Source: Phorcus lineatus (Eukaryota > Mollusca > Gastropoda > Trochida > Trochidae). Taken from it: a stretch of DNA of 64,000 bases. Positions 52,201-62,734 of the stretch are shown piece after piece (positions within the stretch are counted from its first letter, which is position 1; each line of letters starts with the position of its first letter). The stretch covers positions 24,741,158 through 24,805,157 of the forward strand of contig OV121081.1 of the NCBI GenBank assembly GCA_921293015.1, read 5' to 3'. A program made the position numbers and the translations under genes. The notes below the pieces were generated by a model. The model made no database searches. It was not told the DNA's origin and worked only from the letters and a program-made list of their open reading frames with translations.

Positions 52201-55200
52201 TTGTCGGAGGTGAGAAATATTGTCCATTTGCCACAGAGGTGACGTCGGAAGAAATTACTTATGAGTTATGAGAAGAAATGTTATAAGTTATTCGAAATAT
52301 CAATATGGATGTTTTATATTTATAAAAGTTAAAATTATTTCTTTCTTGATTCCACGCTTGAAAGAATCCGGAGTGACTCGACTGTGTAAACCGGAAATAG
52401 AACAGCGACCAATCAGAAGCCGAGGATCAGTGATGCAGATCGACTTCCACTCGGATGGACATTTAACGGATAAAGGCTTCAAATTCGTCTACAGGTCTAT
52501 CAAATGTAAGGCAAAAAAATAAATCCTGGAAATGAAGCTCTATCTTAATGGATTATCTGAGTGTTAACGTGAACTGAAGGAATGCAATTATCAAAGTCTA
52601 GCTAAAAAAATAAAAGGCATATAGAAATTTGTGTAATAATACTAGACAATTCTTATGGATAACAACTTCTTTATTTGATATTTCACGACGTTTCTAGGCT
52701 ACTTTTTGCCCCTTCTTCAGCTTACTGTTGATATGATACAAAGTATGGTATATGTACGAAGGGGCAAGAAGTAGCCAAGAAAAGTCGTGAAATATCACAT
52801 TAAGAAGTTGTTATCCATAAGAATTGTCTAGTAAAATACAATATTATCAATTACCATGACGAAAACAACACGATATTTTTTAAAAAATTTATTTGAACAT
52901 TGATGGACAAAATCGCGGAGTCTTTCACACAATATCATTCTTCTGAATTCTCAGTCTATAATTAAAATATACAAGCCTCCCGGGGATTGAAAGGTTACTT
53001 AACCCTTTTCGTGCGATCTGCTCCAGCTTACCAGTGTAATGAGAGTCTGGAGGCGGAACCACAGACGGCCACCCAACGTTTTATCTCATCGCCCTTCTTC
53101 CCGGACCACTACGCAGAGTCAGTGAAGTTACAACTCTTTAAAAGCTAATTACATATTTTAAAATCATTTTATGATGAATTGATGAATTTATATACAAAGT
53201 GAAAGGAGATTGTAATTCAAAACTTCATTCTTCATGCATTAACTCAATTTTTTATGTGCCTGCACATTAGCTTATTGCAGCTGGACTTCGATCAGAAACC
53301 TCCAAATTTAGGGTCATTTGTACACAAACATATGGACAGTTGAAAACGGCTGAACTAGTAATGTATGCAGCTTTTGAATTAATCTTAACTCTGCACTGGG
53401 GACAAAGGAAGAAATATGTTTTATTAAAACAATCTTGACACTAAAGCGAATTCATAAACATAGTATTAGTATTGACATTGGAATAACCTTCGCGTGTGTC
53501 GTTTTCGCATTTCGGGCTGTCTGGCTGTAAGCAAGATTTGAATATTTCCGATATCAGAGTTAATGCGAATTTAATGCAACACTGCATTATATACTTCCGG
53601 TCGTTAAGAAACAATCTTATCACTTGAATATGTTCATATTTGATAAATAACTTACAAGATAGATAACCTGAGTTCGGATCGTTAAACCATCGAGATAATT
53701 AAGGATGGGTATCGCTCCTCATTTTCGTATCGCAATATATATCGATACAGAAAAGCGAATTGAAATACGTATTGCGATATATAGGTACTTTTCATATGGT
53801 GTTTTCCTATGCTCTCTTGACTAAATAACAGCAATTATAACATTGATCAATGCTCAACTGGCTCGTAGTTTTGTAAAGACAGATAATTCAGTGGCTGCTT
53901 CGGACTTTAACATGTCTGTGCTGTTTTCATTTTGCAAGTTTACCTCTGTGTTACAACTTTCAACAAAATCACTTTCTTTTAATTTTAAAACCTTCGATAT
54001 TGGATACTTTCAGAAGAGTGTACCGGTACGTATCGTCTTGTTTCTGTATATTCTTTCATTACTGACTTACCATAGCTGTTGTTCATCATGTTTATGTATT
54101 CCATGCAGGGCGATGAAATGTAGCTACCTGATCAAGACGACACAGAGTCGCCTGGTAGAGACACAGATGGACCTGGCTGAGCTAGGGGGGTCAGGAGAGA
54201 AGTGTGTGGGGGACAGTCTCACCTTCTATGACGGTACCATGATGAGTTTTTTGAGTTAAAAATATTTTTTACGAAAACAAATTTAATTCTTTCCTATGTT
54301 TTTTAAACAGATTAAGCAGTTGAAAACGAACATAAGACAATCGATTAAGCTTAGTTTCAATTATCTGTGATGATAAAAGGCTTTCACACAAGTGGTGATT
54401 TGCTTAGGTCCAATTATCTGTGATGATAAAAGTCTTTCACACAAGTGGTGTTTTGCTTAGGTCCAATTATCTGTGATGATAAAAGGCTTTCACACAAGTG
54501 GTGTTTTGCTTAGGTCCAATTATCTGTGATGATAAAAGGCTTTCACACAAGTGGTTTTTTGCTTAGGTCCAATTATCTGTGATGATAAAAGACTTTCACA
54601 CAAGTGGTGTTTTGCTTAGGTCCAATTATCTGTGATGATAAAAGGCTTTCACACAAGTGGTTTTTTGCTTAGGTCCAATTATCTGTGATGATAAAAGACT
54701 TTCACACAAGTGGTGTTTTGCTTGATTCCTGATTCTTTCTTTACAACTACGGATGATAAGGATGAGTAATGAGATGTTTTGACCCTCTAAAGACAATACG
54801 TTTAGCATAGACTTATGTTTATTTTGAAAGTATTTCTTTGAAACTACCAATTTGAGTACACAGTTTGTTTGGATTTGTCAAAACTGATGACGATTGGTTG
54901 CAGGCAGAGATGCAACGGCGAATGTGATTGGCCGAGTTTGTGGCAGGAAGGTGGTCAAATACCGGAGTAGTGGGCGGTATATGTACCTGGAGTTCCAGTC
55001 CAACAGTGACGGGGTGACACACAGGGGCTTTCAGCTGCAATACTACAGCGTCTTCAGTAGGTACCCCCGGACCCAATTCAAAGTGTATAGTATATATTGA
55101 TAGATAGCCATCAGTAGGGGATTTATTGCCAATTTTTTTTATCTTTGCCAAAGACTGGCAATAAAGACTTATTATTCTTAACTTACCAGTTGTACCTTAT

Positions 55201-58200
55201 TTCCAACAACCTCCCTCGCAAGGCAAGCTCGCACCAGTTTCTATTTCTGGTTGCTTTAAGCCTTGCTGCATCGTGCAATAATTCGTGGCTTGGAGCGATC
55301 TTATCGACTAACGAAGTAACCTACATTTCCTTTCTTATTGGACTATCAAGTTCAGATGCAGATGGAAGAAAACGCAGTGAAGGTTAATAACTGATGATTG
55401 AAATTGGCACAAGTAACGTCTTGGTCATTCTCTTCCAACAGAAGTAAATTCATATACAACTTCTGTCTTAATACGAAGGTGTCTCGGGCTTCAGGCAGTT
55501 TCATCTTGCGGGACAATATTGCAACTTAAACTACCTGGCTATATTTCAGCCAATGAAAACAACGAATGCACGAATAACAAATTTGTTGTCGCACAGGCCT
55601 GTGCAATGAAACAGTCGCAAAATGAGGAGTTTTTGTTCCGTAAAGACGACTCAAAGTGAAAAGGGCAAATTTTCGAATAAAGTTAAGCTTTTGGAAAGCT
55701 TACGGAAATAACTTATGCGATTTGAATGATAACTATTGAAACGGCGTCGCTGATTGCACAACTAACTTTGATTGCATCCAATCAGCGATCTACATTTCGT
55801 GACCAAGAAACCTTCGAATTAAGACAGAGGTTGTATAGGAATCTATGACGGAGCTACCTCTGTTGGAAGAGAATGCGTCTTGATTGGAAAGTTTAATTTC
55901 ATGAAATGTAACCATCTGACCATGTATGAACATGAAACCTTTAACTGGCTTAATATTTTAAAGACGCTATGTTCAAACATAGATTTTTATTTATGTGATT
56001 GTAAAGAATATAATTAATCTTTTCATGCAGCAATGTTTACTAATGATAAAGGATAGGATAAGTTAAGCAACATAGCTTCTCCCCACAGAGTACGAGGGGT
56101 GTGAGGGAGGCAGTATAGGGCGAGTGTTTGGGAACACATCAAGCTCAGGATACATCATTTCACCGTTCTACCCACGTGGCTTTCCGCAGTAAGTGAAGAG
56201 TAAGCCCGATCGTTGTAAAGAAAACGTCTTTTTAAATTTAGATTGCTTTTAATATCCCTGTAATACAGCGTAAAGGAGTGTATAGCGTTCATTCGGTTCG
56301 TCTGTTTGTCCGTCCCAGAAATATTTCCCGAGCATATATCCTAAACATACATTCTACATTAACCAAACTTCCAACACATCCGTCATGTTCCTTCCATATG
56401 CCTTTTCAGGTTTAGACCTGCGAGTAAATTTTCTTTTTTTGGCTAAACAGTGACTCTGGGACTAAGTCTTTTGTCCCGAAAATATCCCTTTCACTATGCA
56501 TGCTAGCTTCACAAAACTTCATAAACATATTAGTCATGGTGCCTAAAATGCCTTTTGAGGGTTCGACGTTCAAATGAATTTTATGTTTTGCGGTTGGCAT
56601 GGAAACATGACTAAATAGGACCCTGTAAGTCAGTCATTTTATCTGGAGCTTATCCCTTTTAATGTGGATGAGGGCTAAACCAAACTAAATATATTTGTCA
56701 ACCTTAAAGTCATAGTCTCATTTTTGTAAGGCAACTAAACTGAACTAATTATTCTTCACAAACAAAATCTGATCACTAACTCAAATATTTTCTGTCGCAT
56801 TTGCAAAGATTTTCATTTTTAAAGTTTTTACAGTTTTGGATGAAGCAGCTTATTGGCGTATGCCGTTTCAGATCGATGAGGTACCGAATCAAGTGCAATC
56901 CCATCGCGAGTACGAAACACCGGAAATCTAGTCATCGCAGCGCCGATACTTATGACAGACGCAATCTTCATTGAGTTTACCACCTTTTTGTTATTTCTTT
57001 ATTTGAAAAGCGTAAGCTATTAGCTATTTTCATTGGATATTCAGCTGGGAAATTTTATGCGTTCTTCGTCACCGTTTTAGCGAAATGACGTGGTAAGGAC
57101 TAACGCTCGCAAAAGACATAATATTCGGGTAGGGTAGGGTAGTTTGAACTTCATTATTGAGGGCTAGAATGCCTGCAGAGTTCTGAAAATTGTTGCAAAC
57201 GTCAGGGGAAAGATTTCTGCGAGTGGTGAACTATTTCTCCGGCATTTATTACAATTTGCCTTGTAAAAATGAGACTATGACTTTAATCCCTAGATGTGCC
57301 TTTCAAGGGTGGGATTTATATTGGAGTTCTATCTTTTGCGTTTTCCATGGAAACATGACTAAACAGTGACTACATGACAAAGATATTTTGTCTGCAGCAT
57401 ATCTCCGAAACTTAAAAAGATATCACAGATCATATGCAATCGTTTTGTGTGACTTTTGAGGGTGAAACCAGTAAAAGAAATTTTATTTTGCGTTTTTAGG
57501 GAAAACATTAATAACACAGTGACTTCAAAGTGGTTTGTAATTGTTAAGTTGGGTAAAAACTAACGAGCAAACAATCCAAAGAACTTTATTTTCCTTTAAA
57601 CTAGGGGATAACATTTGGCGAAAGTTTATTTTCATAAAATGTATCGAAATGGTGTTCGATGAATACGTGAACGTTATTTGTGACAAGAAATACCCCATGC
57701 TGCACACGATAAAAACAATTCTATCTGCAGGGGCACAACATGTCGGTGGCGAGTTTACGTGGGCTCTGGGTACCAGGTTCAAGTCTCCGTCAGCAAGTCC
57801 GACACCTTATTCAGCTGCACCAAGTTTGAAGTCAAATTCTACGATGGTGAATGAAATATTTTGTTCCTTTGATATTATCAAGCTAAAAAGAATCGCGAAA
57901 AATAAGATTAATAAGTAATTCCTTAAAATGAATTCTTTAAAATGCTTTACCATTTTTATTATTCTTTGTGTTTGAAAGTGAATTATTAAAACCATCAAGA
58001 CATCAAGACTTATGAGCAGTGCAACGCGATATATTGAGAAGAAAGAAAGGCACTCTTACAATTTTCGTCGTCAACAACAACTATTTCATGAAAAGTAGAC
58101 ACAAATTTAGCAAAGGCAGCGTTGTATCATAGTTTTACGTGGCCAGGTGCGCAGGCCAGCTCCTCCTCGCTAGGGTCTTGGTGTGGTGGTGAGGGCAGGG

Positions 58201-61200
58201 TGTTTACCAGCTCCGACAACGTGATGACCATAACCATGCAGTCCCAAACTGTAATTCGGTCGGGCTTCAAACTCGCATACATCGCGACAGGCACGGGTAA
58301 GTCAATACTGTACTTATGAAATTATTGTTTATCGAAAACTTTCCGAATAATCAGTTTTGTGATGTCTTGTAAGTTAGGAAATAGTTGATATTATTTTCAA
58401 AATAATTTATATCTTACTGATCGTAGAGGCCTTAGAGTGGTTGAAGTTATTTTTAATTCCATATTCTCCTGTTCATTGAATGGTTGATCGTGCAGGTATC
58501 TTAAGTGCATATTTCTCTGGTTATTCAATAAAAAACATCTTAGTGATATTTTTATACGGTATTTGTTTGTGAATTTAATATTCCTCTGGTAATTGAATGA
58601 TTAACTGATCGTAGAAATCTAAGAATTATTGAGTCAGATTTCTCTTTTGTAAGTTTCTCCCCTTTCGATTTTTTTTGTTGCATACCATCGTCCATCTCCC
58701 ATCCTCGATCACCCAGGGCTTTATGTTGCGACACGCTTCACAATCAGCCCTGGGACTTTTCATCATAAAGAATTGTGCTCAAATTACCCTCCCTTGAGTC
58801 AACTTATAAAATATTCACCGGCTTGATACGGGATGTGGAAATATGTGTATTGTAACGTTGACAATAAAACAGTCTCTATCAGCGTAATCTCGGAAACTTG
58901 AATTTGAAATTTCAAAAGAAACCTTCCCTTCTGATTGGACATGAATGCGGAAGTGTGAGCTAAGATGTGCAGATGGTACTGGAAGCATTTTCCTCTACGC
59001 ATGTCTACAGCGCGTTGTGGCATGTCGTTTGAGAGGCTCGCAGGTCCAGTTTCATTTGCTTTCACAATCAAGGGCGGGTAATTTCAGAATAGCTTTTCGT
59101 GATGCATATTCTGATTGTGAAGATAATCGGAACATTTAGTCCTGAAAGAGCAAGGATGATCATTCCCCTCTTCACCAATACCTTAAAACTCGATTACCCT
59201 CTTCCTGCAGGACCAGCCGAGTCTAGAGCAAGTCTAATTCTCGGCATTATCATCGGTGCTGTTGTCCTCGTTGTCATCATCTTCACCGTCATCGTCGTCT
59301 GTTGCTGCTGCTGCGTCAGGGACAAAATGAAAGGAAAGAGACAAGATGGGAAAGACACAAAATCTGAGACGAGGAGGGATGAGGAACTAACTATGCCTCT
59401 ACCCGGGGACAAGTCATCATCAGGTCAGTTTTCTTTGCGCTTTTGAGATGTTTTTGCCAAATCTAACAGTTTTGGTTTAGTTTGTGTAATGATTGATAAA
59501 ATAACCGTATACGAACCATGAAGTGTATAGAGAATAAACGACGTTCCGCTTAATAACATATTTATGAAACGATTGGAGGGTTTAGTATCTGACAAGCGAG
59601 AGCGAGTCTAAAACAATTCACGAGTTTCATAAATATGTTATTACACGTTACAAAGTTTATCCTATATTTGGATTATTTTTGAATGTGGTATGTCTCAAAC
59701 TTTCAAAGATACTTGAGAAGTTTATCGCCTTGTAGAGGCAAGGTCTAAACCGCAAGAAAATTACTTCAAAGCATTGTACGCATGGGATTCAGGCTGAATG
59801 AAAATTGACGTGAATTGTTGATTGGACCTGCAAAGTGCCTGCATTTGAGACGGACTGACATATACAGTGTTGAATTTTGCATTGTTCTGCACGTTTTAAA
59901 CACCGGCGCGAACAGGGCTATCGTCAACACTAACAGTGCAATCCGCACTAACTGGTTGATCATGTAAATGATTTGACGATGCTGATTTTCAGAAATTTGA
60001 GAGTAATTGTGAATACTTTGAAAATTCTTATGGCCATCGATTTGTATGATTTGATTTGGCTCCACAATTTTAGTCTTGGAACAATGTCTATATAAGTAAC
60101 AACATAACTGTATGTTCAAAATGATAAGGGTATTTTAGCATCTGTATTTTGTATTTTTCAGATGATATTTACGAGAAACATTTGATAGTTCCGTCAGCAC
60201 CACCAATGGAAGGAATTGACAACACTGGTTTCGATTCAAACAACCATCAAATCTGCAATAATCCTGGGGCCATCCGGGCCATGCCTCTTTATCCAGATCT
60301 TGCTCCCATGTACAACATTGTCTCTCCCAATGGAGACCCGGTACAACTCCTGCATGATAATGAACGTCCGACTAGTCCGCAAGCGGTTCCAAGAAGGAGG
60401 GACAGGGATAAGGAACTAGTTGGAGAAATCCGAGGACCAGGAGCAGACCGGGTTCCTCTGATACACCAATCTCATGTCCAAAATACCTCTTACGAAAGTA
60501 AGGGGTCCGATTCAGGAACTCATTTGGTCCTTGATGAGGTCAAGATGGTAGATGGACATAGAGAACTAGCCGATAATACCATGGGGACAAGAAGAGAGCA
60601 GAAACCAAGAGGATTTGAAAGCACACAAGCTAAACTGAATACCATTATCAACGGTCCTTTCGAACATGAACCGGAAATTGAGCTGCAAAACATCAAGAAT
60701 CTGAAGAAAAACAAAGCAAAGAGGAAGCAAGGCGAGAATAAGCATCCCACAAATTCTGACAAGAGATTGCATAAAGAAGAATTGAAGAAGAAGTCATCCA
60801 TTGAATGTGATGATTCAGATCCCGATGAGCTGTATTTTTCTGACAGAAGGTGTTCTAGAGCTCGTCAGCATTGTGATGATAATGGTCCATATCTGAATGG
60901 TTCCAGTCAATACCATGTCCATTCTAGGTCTCAACTAGGACACAATATATACCACGAGAATGGGCACATCGATTGGAACAACTTTCAATCTTACAATCCC
61001 AATTGCTACGAGAATACTTTCCCGCAGTGTACAATGTCTGCCGCAAGAAACTATTATCTCTCCCAGGGTGCTTCACAGTATGGTATTGCGAACCAACATC
61101 AAGTCCAAGTTGATGTTCATCCGAATCCAGTCGTCAACCACTACGGCACACAGAGTCCTGTTCTCTACAACCCATCATTTCTCTACCAGAACGATGGGAA

Positions 61201-62467
61201 CATAGTTGCTCCCGAAAGCTGTATTCCAAACCAGAATTGTAATTGCTCTGTGAGCATGACTCCTTTTCCGATGGCTACGGTTCCACAACATATTTGGTCA
61301 ACAGGGAACCTCCACCTTACTCCTCAAGGCCAAGGCATGGTACCAGCAGGGACTATGCACAACATACATATGTTGCACTACCATCCACTCCACCAAGATA
61401 TACGCCCGGTCCCTCTACTGGATCCAAGACACGAAGCCACTGCAAAATCTGATGAAAACGGAGAGGAAGCCGTGCCAACATTCGAGTATCTAACAACGTC
61501 AGACAAGTCAGACACCAGTGAAATGTCACAAGATTTTACACTTGACAGTTTTGAAAAGTCTGTTTCACTGGAGGGTGGAGTTAGGGACCTCATGCCTCCC
61601 CATCCTTCCCGCCTGGCAGATCTCCTTCCTCCTTCACACTGGATAAGACGCAGTATTAGGACATGGCCGGTAGACATTCCATGTACATTGACCAACAAAG
61701 AAGCTCATCTTCCGCAAGAAGGGAAATCTGATGGGAAAGACAATATCTCGTTGGAAAAAGAATCTGCTGATGATGCATGTGATGAAATTCAAATGAAACA
61801 CTATTCAGATGTTGAGAAGAATTATCCTCAATCTTCGAATGAGAATGAAATACAGCAATTAGCCCACACAAAACAGCAGTGCAGTGAAGTAGAAAAGTCA
61901 ACTTCGTCAGATGATCCACCGGAAATGGGAGATGTAGAAGAAGCTCTTTTGTGCCGAGGATACAAGGAACAAGACGGAATCGAGAAAGATATTCAAGATG
62001 TCCATCAGAAGATTGTTGAGGTTCAAGCAGGTAATCAAGAAGAGAATGAACAAGACACAGATCTGAACTTGGATGTTCTACAGAAGCAACACGATTCAGT
62101 GGATGTACAAGATACTGTGTTGTGCCAAGAAGAGAATATTCGAGCCATAGGCGATGTGTTGTCCAAGGATGTCCTCGCGAAGCAGCAAGAGGCAAGGGAT
62201 GTTGATGTTGCCTCATTACGCCAAAGAGAAAATGAACAGGACACAGGTGAGGAGTCCCCCAAGGATACAGCTGAGGTGTTGTCCAAGGGCGTCCGCGAGA
62301 AGCAGCAAGAAGCAAGGGATGTTGATTCTGCTGTATTTTGCCAAGGAGGGAAGAAACAGGATACAGACGAGGAGTTTCCCAAGGACGACCTTGCCAAGAA
62401 GCAGTTGCTGCTACAATCTGGATTCACACTAGAAGATGTCCAGAACATGGAGGAGACATCAGTTTAA
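37255..62467 (+). CDS. Eight-CUB-domain type I transmembrane receptor with long cytoplasmic tail
   Basis: A predicted 1836-residue protein from 27 exons: 37255-37312, 41028-41118, 42106-42233, 42808-42954, 44243-44324, 44758-44891, 45247-45399, 45889-45976, 46182-46303, 46562-46738, 47129-47213, 47414-47526, 48010-48174, 48848-48935, 49501-49631, 50058-50204, 50813-50894, 51887-52011, 52365-52505, 53027-53117, 54109-54233, 54904-55056, 56089-56188, 57731-57846, 58147-58296, 59211-59423, 60162-62467. All join in frame with AG/GT borders. Order: signal peptide (1-17, MRYLGLSLLCSWIVYF), eight CUB domains (24-997), one membrane helix (about 1006-1027), five cysteines, then a tail of about 800 residues. 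CUB domains bind proteins or glycans outside the cell; the ligand here is unknown. No catalytic, EGF or LDLa module is seen. I recognise no named orthologue. Exon 19 (acceptor CTTGAAAG) is the weakest junction. Confidence 0.85.
37780..38175 (+). repeat. AT-rich interspersed repeat, copy C
   Basis: Shares ATTTATGATAAGACTAATCA, ATGCCGTAGCATGGCTTTCA and a GGAATGTTTCCTTGAAA end with the copies at 16858-20975 and 48424-48815. It has an internal insertion of about 100 bases near 37850-37950. Confidence 0.5.
38719..38895. mobile_element. Truncated TTAA MITE
   Basis: Begins TTAA-AGCGCCACTCCGTGAT and follows the 42977-43454 element through TTTTCCATGAAAATCTAAAA, then diverges. The right end is missing. 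Confidence 0.55.
39871..40649. mobile_element. Inverted-repeat element with CTTTCACAAAGC ends, 0.78 kb
   Basis: The left end AGGGCCTGCTTTCACAAAGC and the right end GCTTTGTGAAAGGAGGCCCT are near-perfect complements. The interior lacks ORFs and contains a 22-base G-rich tract. The target duplication is not clear. Confidence 0.55.
40436..40457 (+). repeat. Poly-G tract
   Basis: Twenty-one G residues with a single A inside, located in the element above. It could form a G-quadruplex and is prone to length error in sequencing. Confidence 0.8.
41028..42954 (+). CDS. CUB domain 1 (exons 2-4)
   Basis: Residues about 20-141. Four cysteines in the usual spacing: CSGG, CTWEV, CHEG and CGEF. The domain begins directly after the signal peptide. 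Intron phases 1-2-1-1. Tryptophan after the second cysteine (CTWEV) is a CUB hallmark. Confidence 0.85.
42977..43454. mobile_element. TTAA-flanked MITE, 0.48 kb
   Basis: TTAA-AGAGCCACTCCGTGAT at the left and ATGGAGTGGCTCT-TTAA at the right. It inserted 23 bases after the exon 4 donor of the CUB receptor gene (42954). Same family as 23710-24118, in the opposite orientation. Confidence 0.75.
44243..45399 (+). CDS. CUB domain 2 (exons 5-7)
   Basis: Residues about 142-264. Starts FCAHHAVNLSGSGLLYSPGF, a classic CUB opening with the SPGF turn; then CDWQI, CSKR and CKST. The acceptor of exon 5 is TTACAG at 44242, needed to keep the frame from exon 4; the nearer CAG at 44250 would shift it. Confidence 0.85.
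45889..46738 (+). CDS. CUB domain 3 (exons 8-10)
   Basis: Residues about 265-393. Cysteines CAPF, CRWNI, CVYV and CNGI. Exon 8 (45889-45976) was recovered because exon 7 and exon 9 could not join in frame without it. The longest third exon of the eight modules (177 bases). Confidence 0.8.
46385..46483 (+). repeat. Three-copy tandem repeat, about 41 bases
   Basis: GGGTACATACAGAATGAC occurs at about 46385, 46425 and 46466 in the intron between receptor exons 9 and 10. Confidence 0.7.
47129..48174 (+). CDS. CUB domain 4 (exons 11-13)
   Basis: Residues about 394-514. Cysteines CRKK, CDIT, CVKV and CSPV. The CxW motif is replaced (CDITIE), and the opening SPGF-like turn is lost, so this is a divergent CUB. 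The donor chosen is CCA/GTACGT, which keeps phase 1. Confidence 0.75.
48424..48815 (+). repeat. AT-rich interspersed repeat, copy B (unoccupied)
   Basis: A full-looking member of the family in the intron between receptor exons 13 and 14. It contains AACTATATGTGTGGATA, the uninterrupted version of the site occupied by the 3.7 kb transposon at 16977-20653. Confidence 0.55.
48848..50204 (+). CDS. CUB domain 5 (exons 14-16)
   Basis: Residues about 515-636. Cysteines CEIG, CRYL, CTNP and CGGR. Tyrosine replaces the usual aromatic tryptophan after the second cysteine. Intron phases 1-2-1-1 again. Confidence 0.8.
50813..52505 (+). CDS. CUB domain 6 (exons 17-19)
   Basis: Residues about 637-752. 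Opening CHKILN and SPYYPAFYPN, then CSWRI, CSRD and CKPE. A 152-base hairpin lies 60 bases upstream of exon 18. Exon 19's acceptor is preceded by a weak pyrimidine tract, but the frame, fourth cysteine and GFKFVYRSIK end fit well. Confidence 0.75.
51676..51827. mobile_element. Near-perfect 152-base hairpin (foldback element)
   Basis: The arms 51676-51720 and 51783-51827 are exact complements over 45 bases, beginning CAGGGACTTGTATCGCCG. The stem continues imperfectly towards a small AT-rich loop. It lies 60 bases upstream of receptor exon 18. Confidence 0.85.
52642..52831. mobile_element. 190-base inverted-repeat element
   Basis: Arms of about 70 bases: CTAGACAATTCTTATGGATA at the left and its complement TATCCATAAGAATTGTCTAG at the right, with GCCCCTTC / GAAGGGGC near the loop. 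TA flanks the GACAATT ends, fitting a TA-targeting MITE. It lies in the intron after receptor exon 19. Confidence 0.8.
53027..55056 (+). CDS. CUB domain 7 (exons 20-22)
   Basis: Residues about 753-875. CNES, SSPFFPDHY, CSYL, CVGD and CGRK, ending GFQLQYYSV. The intron between exons 21 and 22 holds the 53-base tandem array. Confidence 0.85.
54358..54724 (+). repeat. 53-base tandem array, seven copies
   Basis: CAATTATCTGTGATGATAAA starts at 54358, 54411, 54464, 54517, 54570, 54623 and 54676, exactly 53 bases apart. Variants (GGCTTT/GACTTT with GTGGTGTTTT/GTGGTTTTTT) alternate in the later copies. It lies in the intron between receptor exons 21 and 22. Confidence 0.95.
56089..58296 (+). CDS. 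CUB domain 8 (exons 23-25)
   Basis: Residues about 876-997, the membrane-proximal CUB. CEGG, SPFYPRGFPQ, CRWRV, CTKF and CGGE, ending GFKLAYIATGT. The module is followed directly by the membrane exon with no linker domain. Confidence 0.85.
56704..57286. mobile_element. TTAA-flanked MITE, 0.58 kb
   Basis: TTAA at 56704-56707 and 57283-57286 flanks nearly identical inverted ends starting AGTCATAGTCTCATTTTT. No ORF. It lies in the intron before receptor exon 24. The rest of that intron (56189-57730) shows nothing else I can name. Confidence 0.75.
58781..59084. mobile_element. Inverted-repeat element with AAATTACCC ends, 0.30 kb
   Basis: AAATTACCCTCCCTTGA at the left and TCAAGGGCGGGTAATTT at the right, one mismatch in 17. 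It shares an internal AACTTGAATTTGAAATTTC stretch with 44430-44460, where a related end (TCAAGGGAGATAATTT) occurs near 44617. Confidence 0.55.
59211..59423 (+). CDS. Transmembrane and juxtamembrane exon of the CUB receptor
   Basis: Residues about 998-1068. A helix LILGIIIGAVVLVVIIFTVI... of about 22 hydrophobic residues is followed by five consecutive cysteines (likely palmitoylation sites, inferred) and a Lys/Arg-rich segment (RDKMKGKRQ). This fixes the topology as outside N-terminus, inside C-terminus. Confidence 0.88.
60162..62467 (+). CDS. Single-exon cytoplasmic tail of the CUB receptor
   Basis: Residues about 1069-1836, TAA stop. Near the membrane are PSAPP (1079-1083, the PSAP form of the P[ST]AP motif known to bind TSG101) and YPDL (a YxxPhi-type sorting signal). 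A lysine-rich stretch (LKKNKAKRKQGENK) could act as a nuclear localisation signal. The middle is Asn/Gln/His/Tyr-rich. The last ~110 residues hold acidic repeats of about 41 residues (VLSK..REKQQEARDVD.. at about 1732 and 1773, with a more diverged copy before). No globular domain is recognised, so the tail is probably disordered. Confidence 0.85.
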
Positions 62468-62734
62468 TGTTCTTAGCCTGACAGACTTGTACAAGGAAAG
62501 GAATGACAACTGTTTTTATTGTTTCATATTTTCTTTGAGAAATATTATAGTTTTATCTTTTTTTCATTTTATACATTTTTTTATTTTTCATTATATAACT
62601 ATGATTTATAGAGAGTCAGAGCCTACAAAATATAAAGTTAGTTTCACATACTGTTACTTGTGATACAATTGTATAGATTATTCCATCCATGTAACGTTTA
62701 CAAAATATGTGGTAATCATGTACATACATACATA

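Noticed and set aside
54626-54850. 74-codon minus-strand ORF
   Set aside because: It is a translation of the 53-base satellite.
60149-60161. Independent 772-residue gene starting at the ATG at 60149
   Set aside because: That ATG lies upstream of an AG acceptor at 60161, and the frame joins in phase 1 to the membrane exon. The simpler reading is the last exon of the CUB receptor.
61656-62315. 219-codon minus-strand ORF
   Set aside because: It lies antisense to the receptor tail exon, which has the splice context, frame continuity and repeats of a real coding exon.
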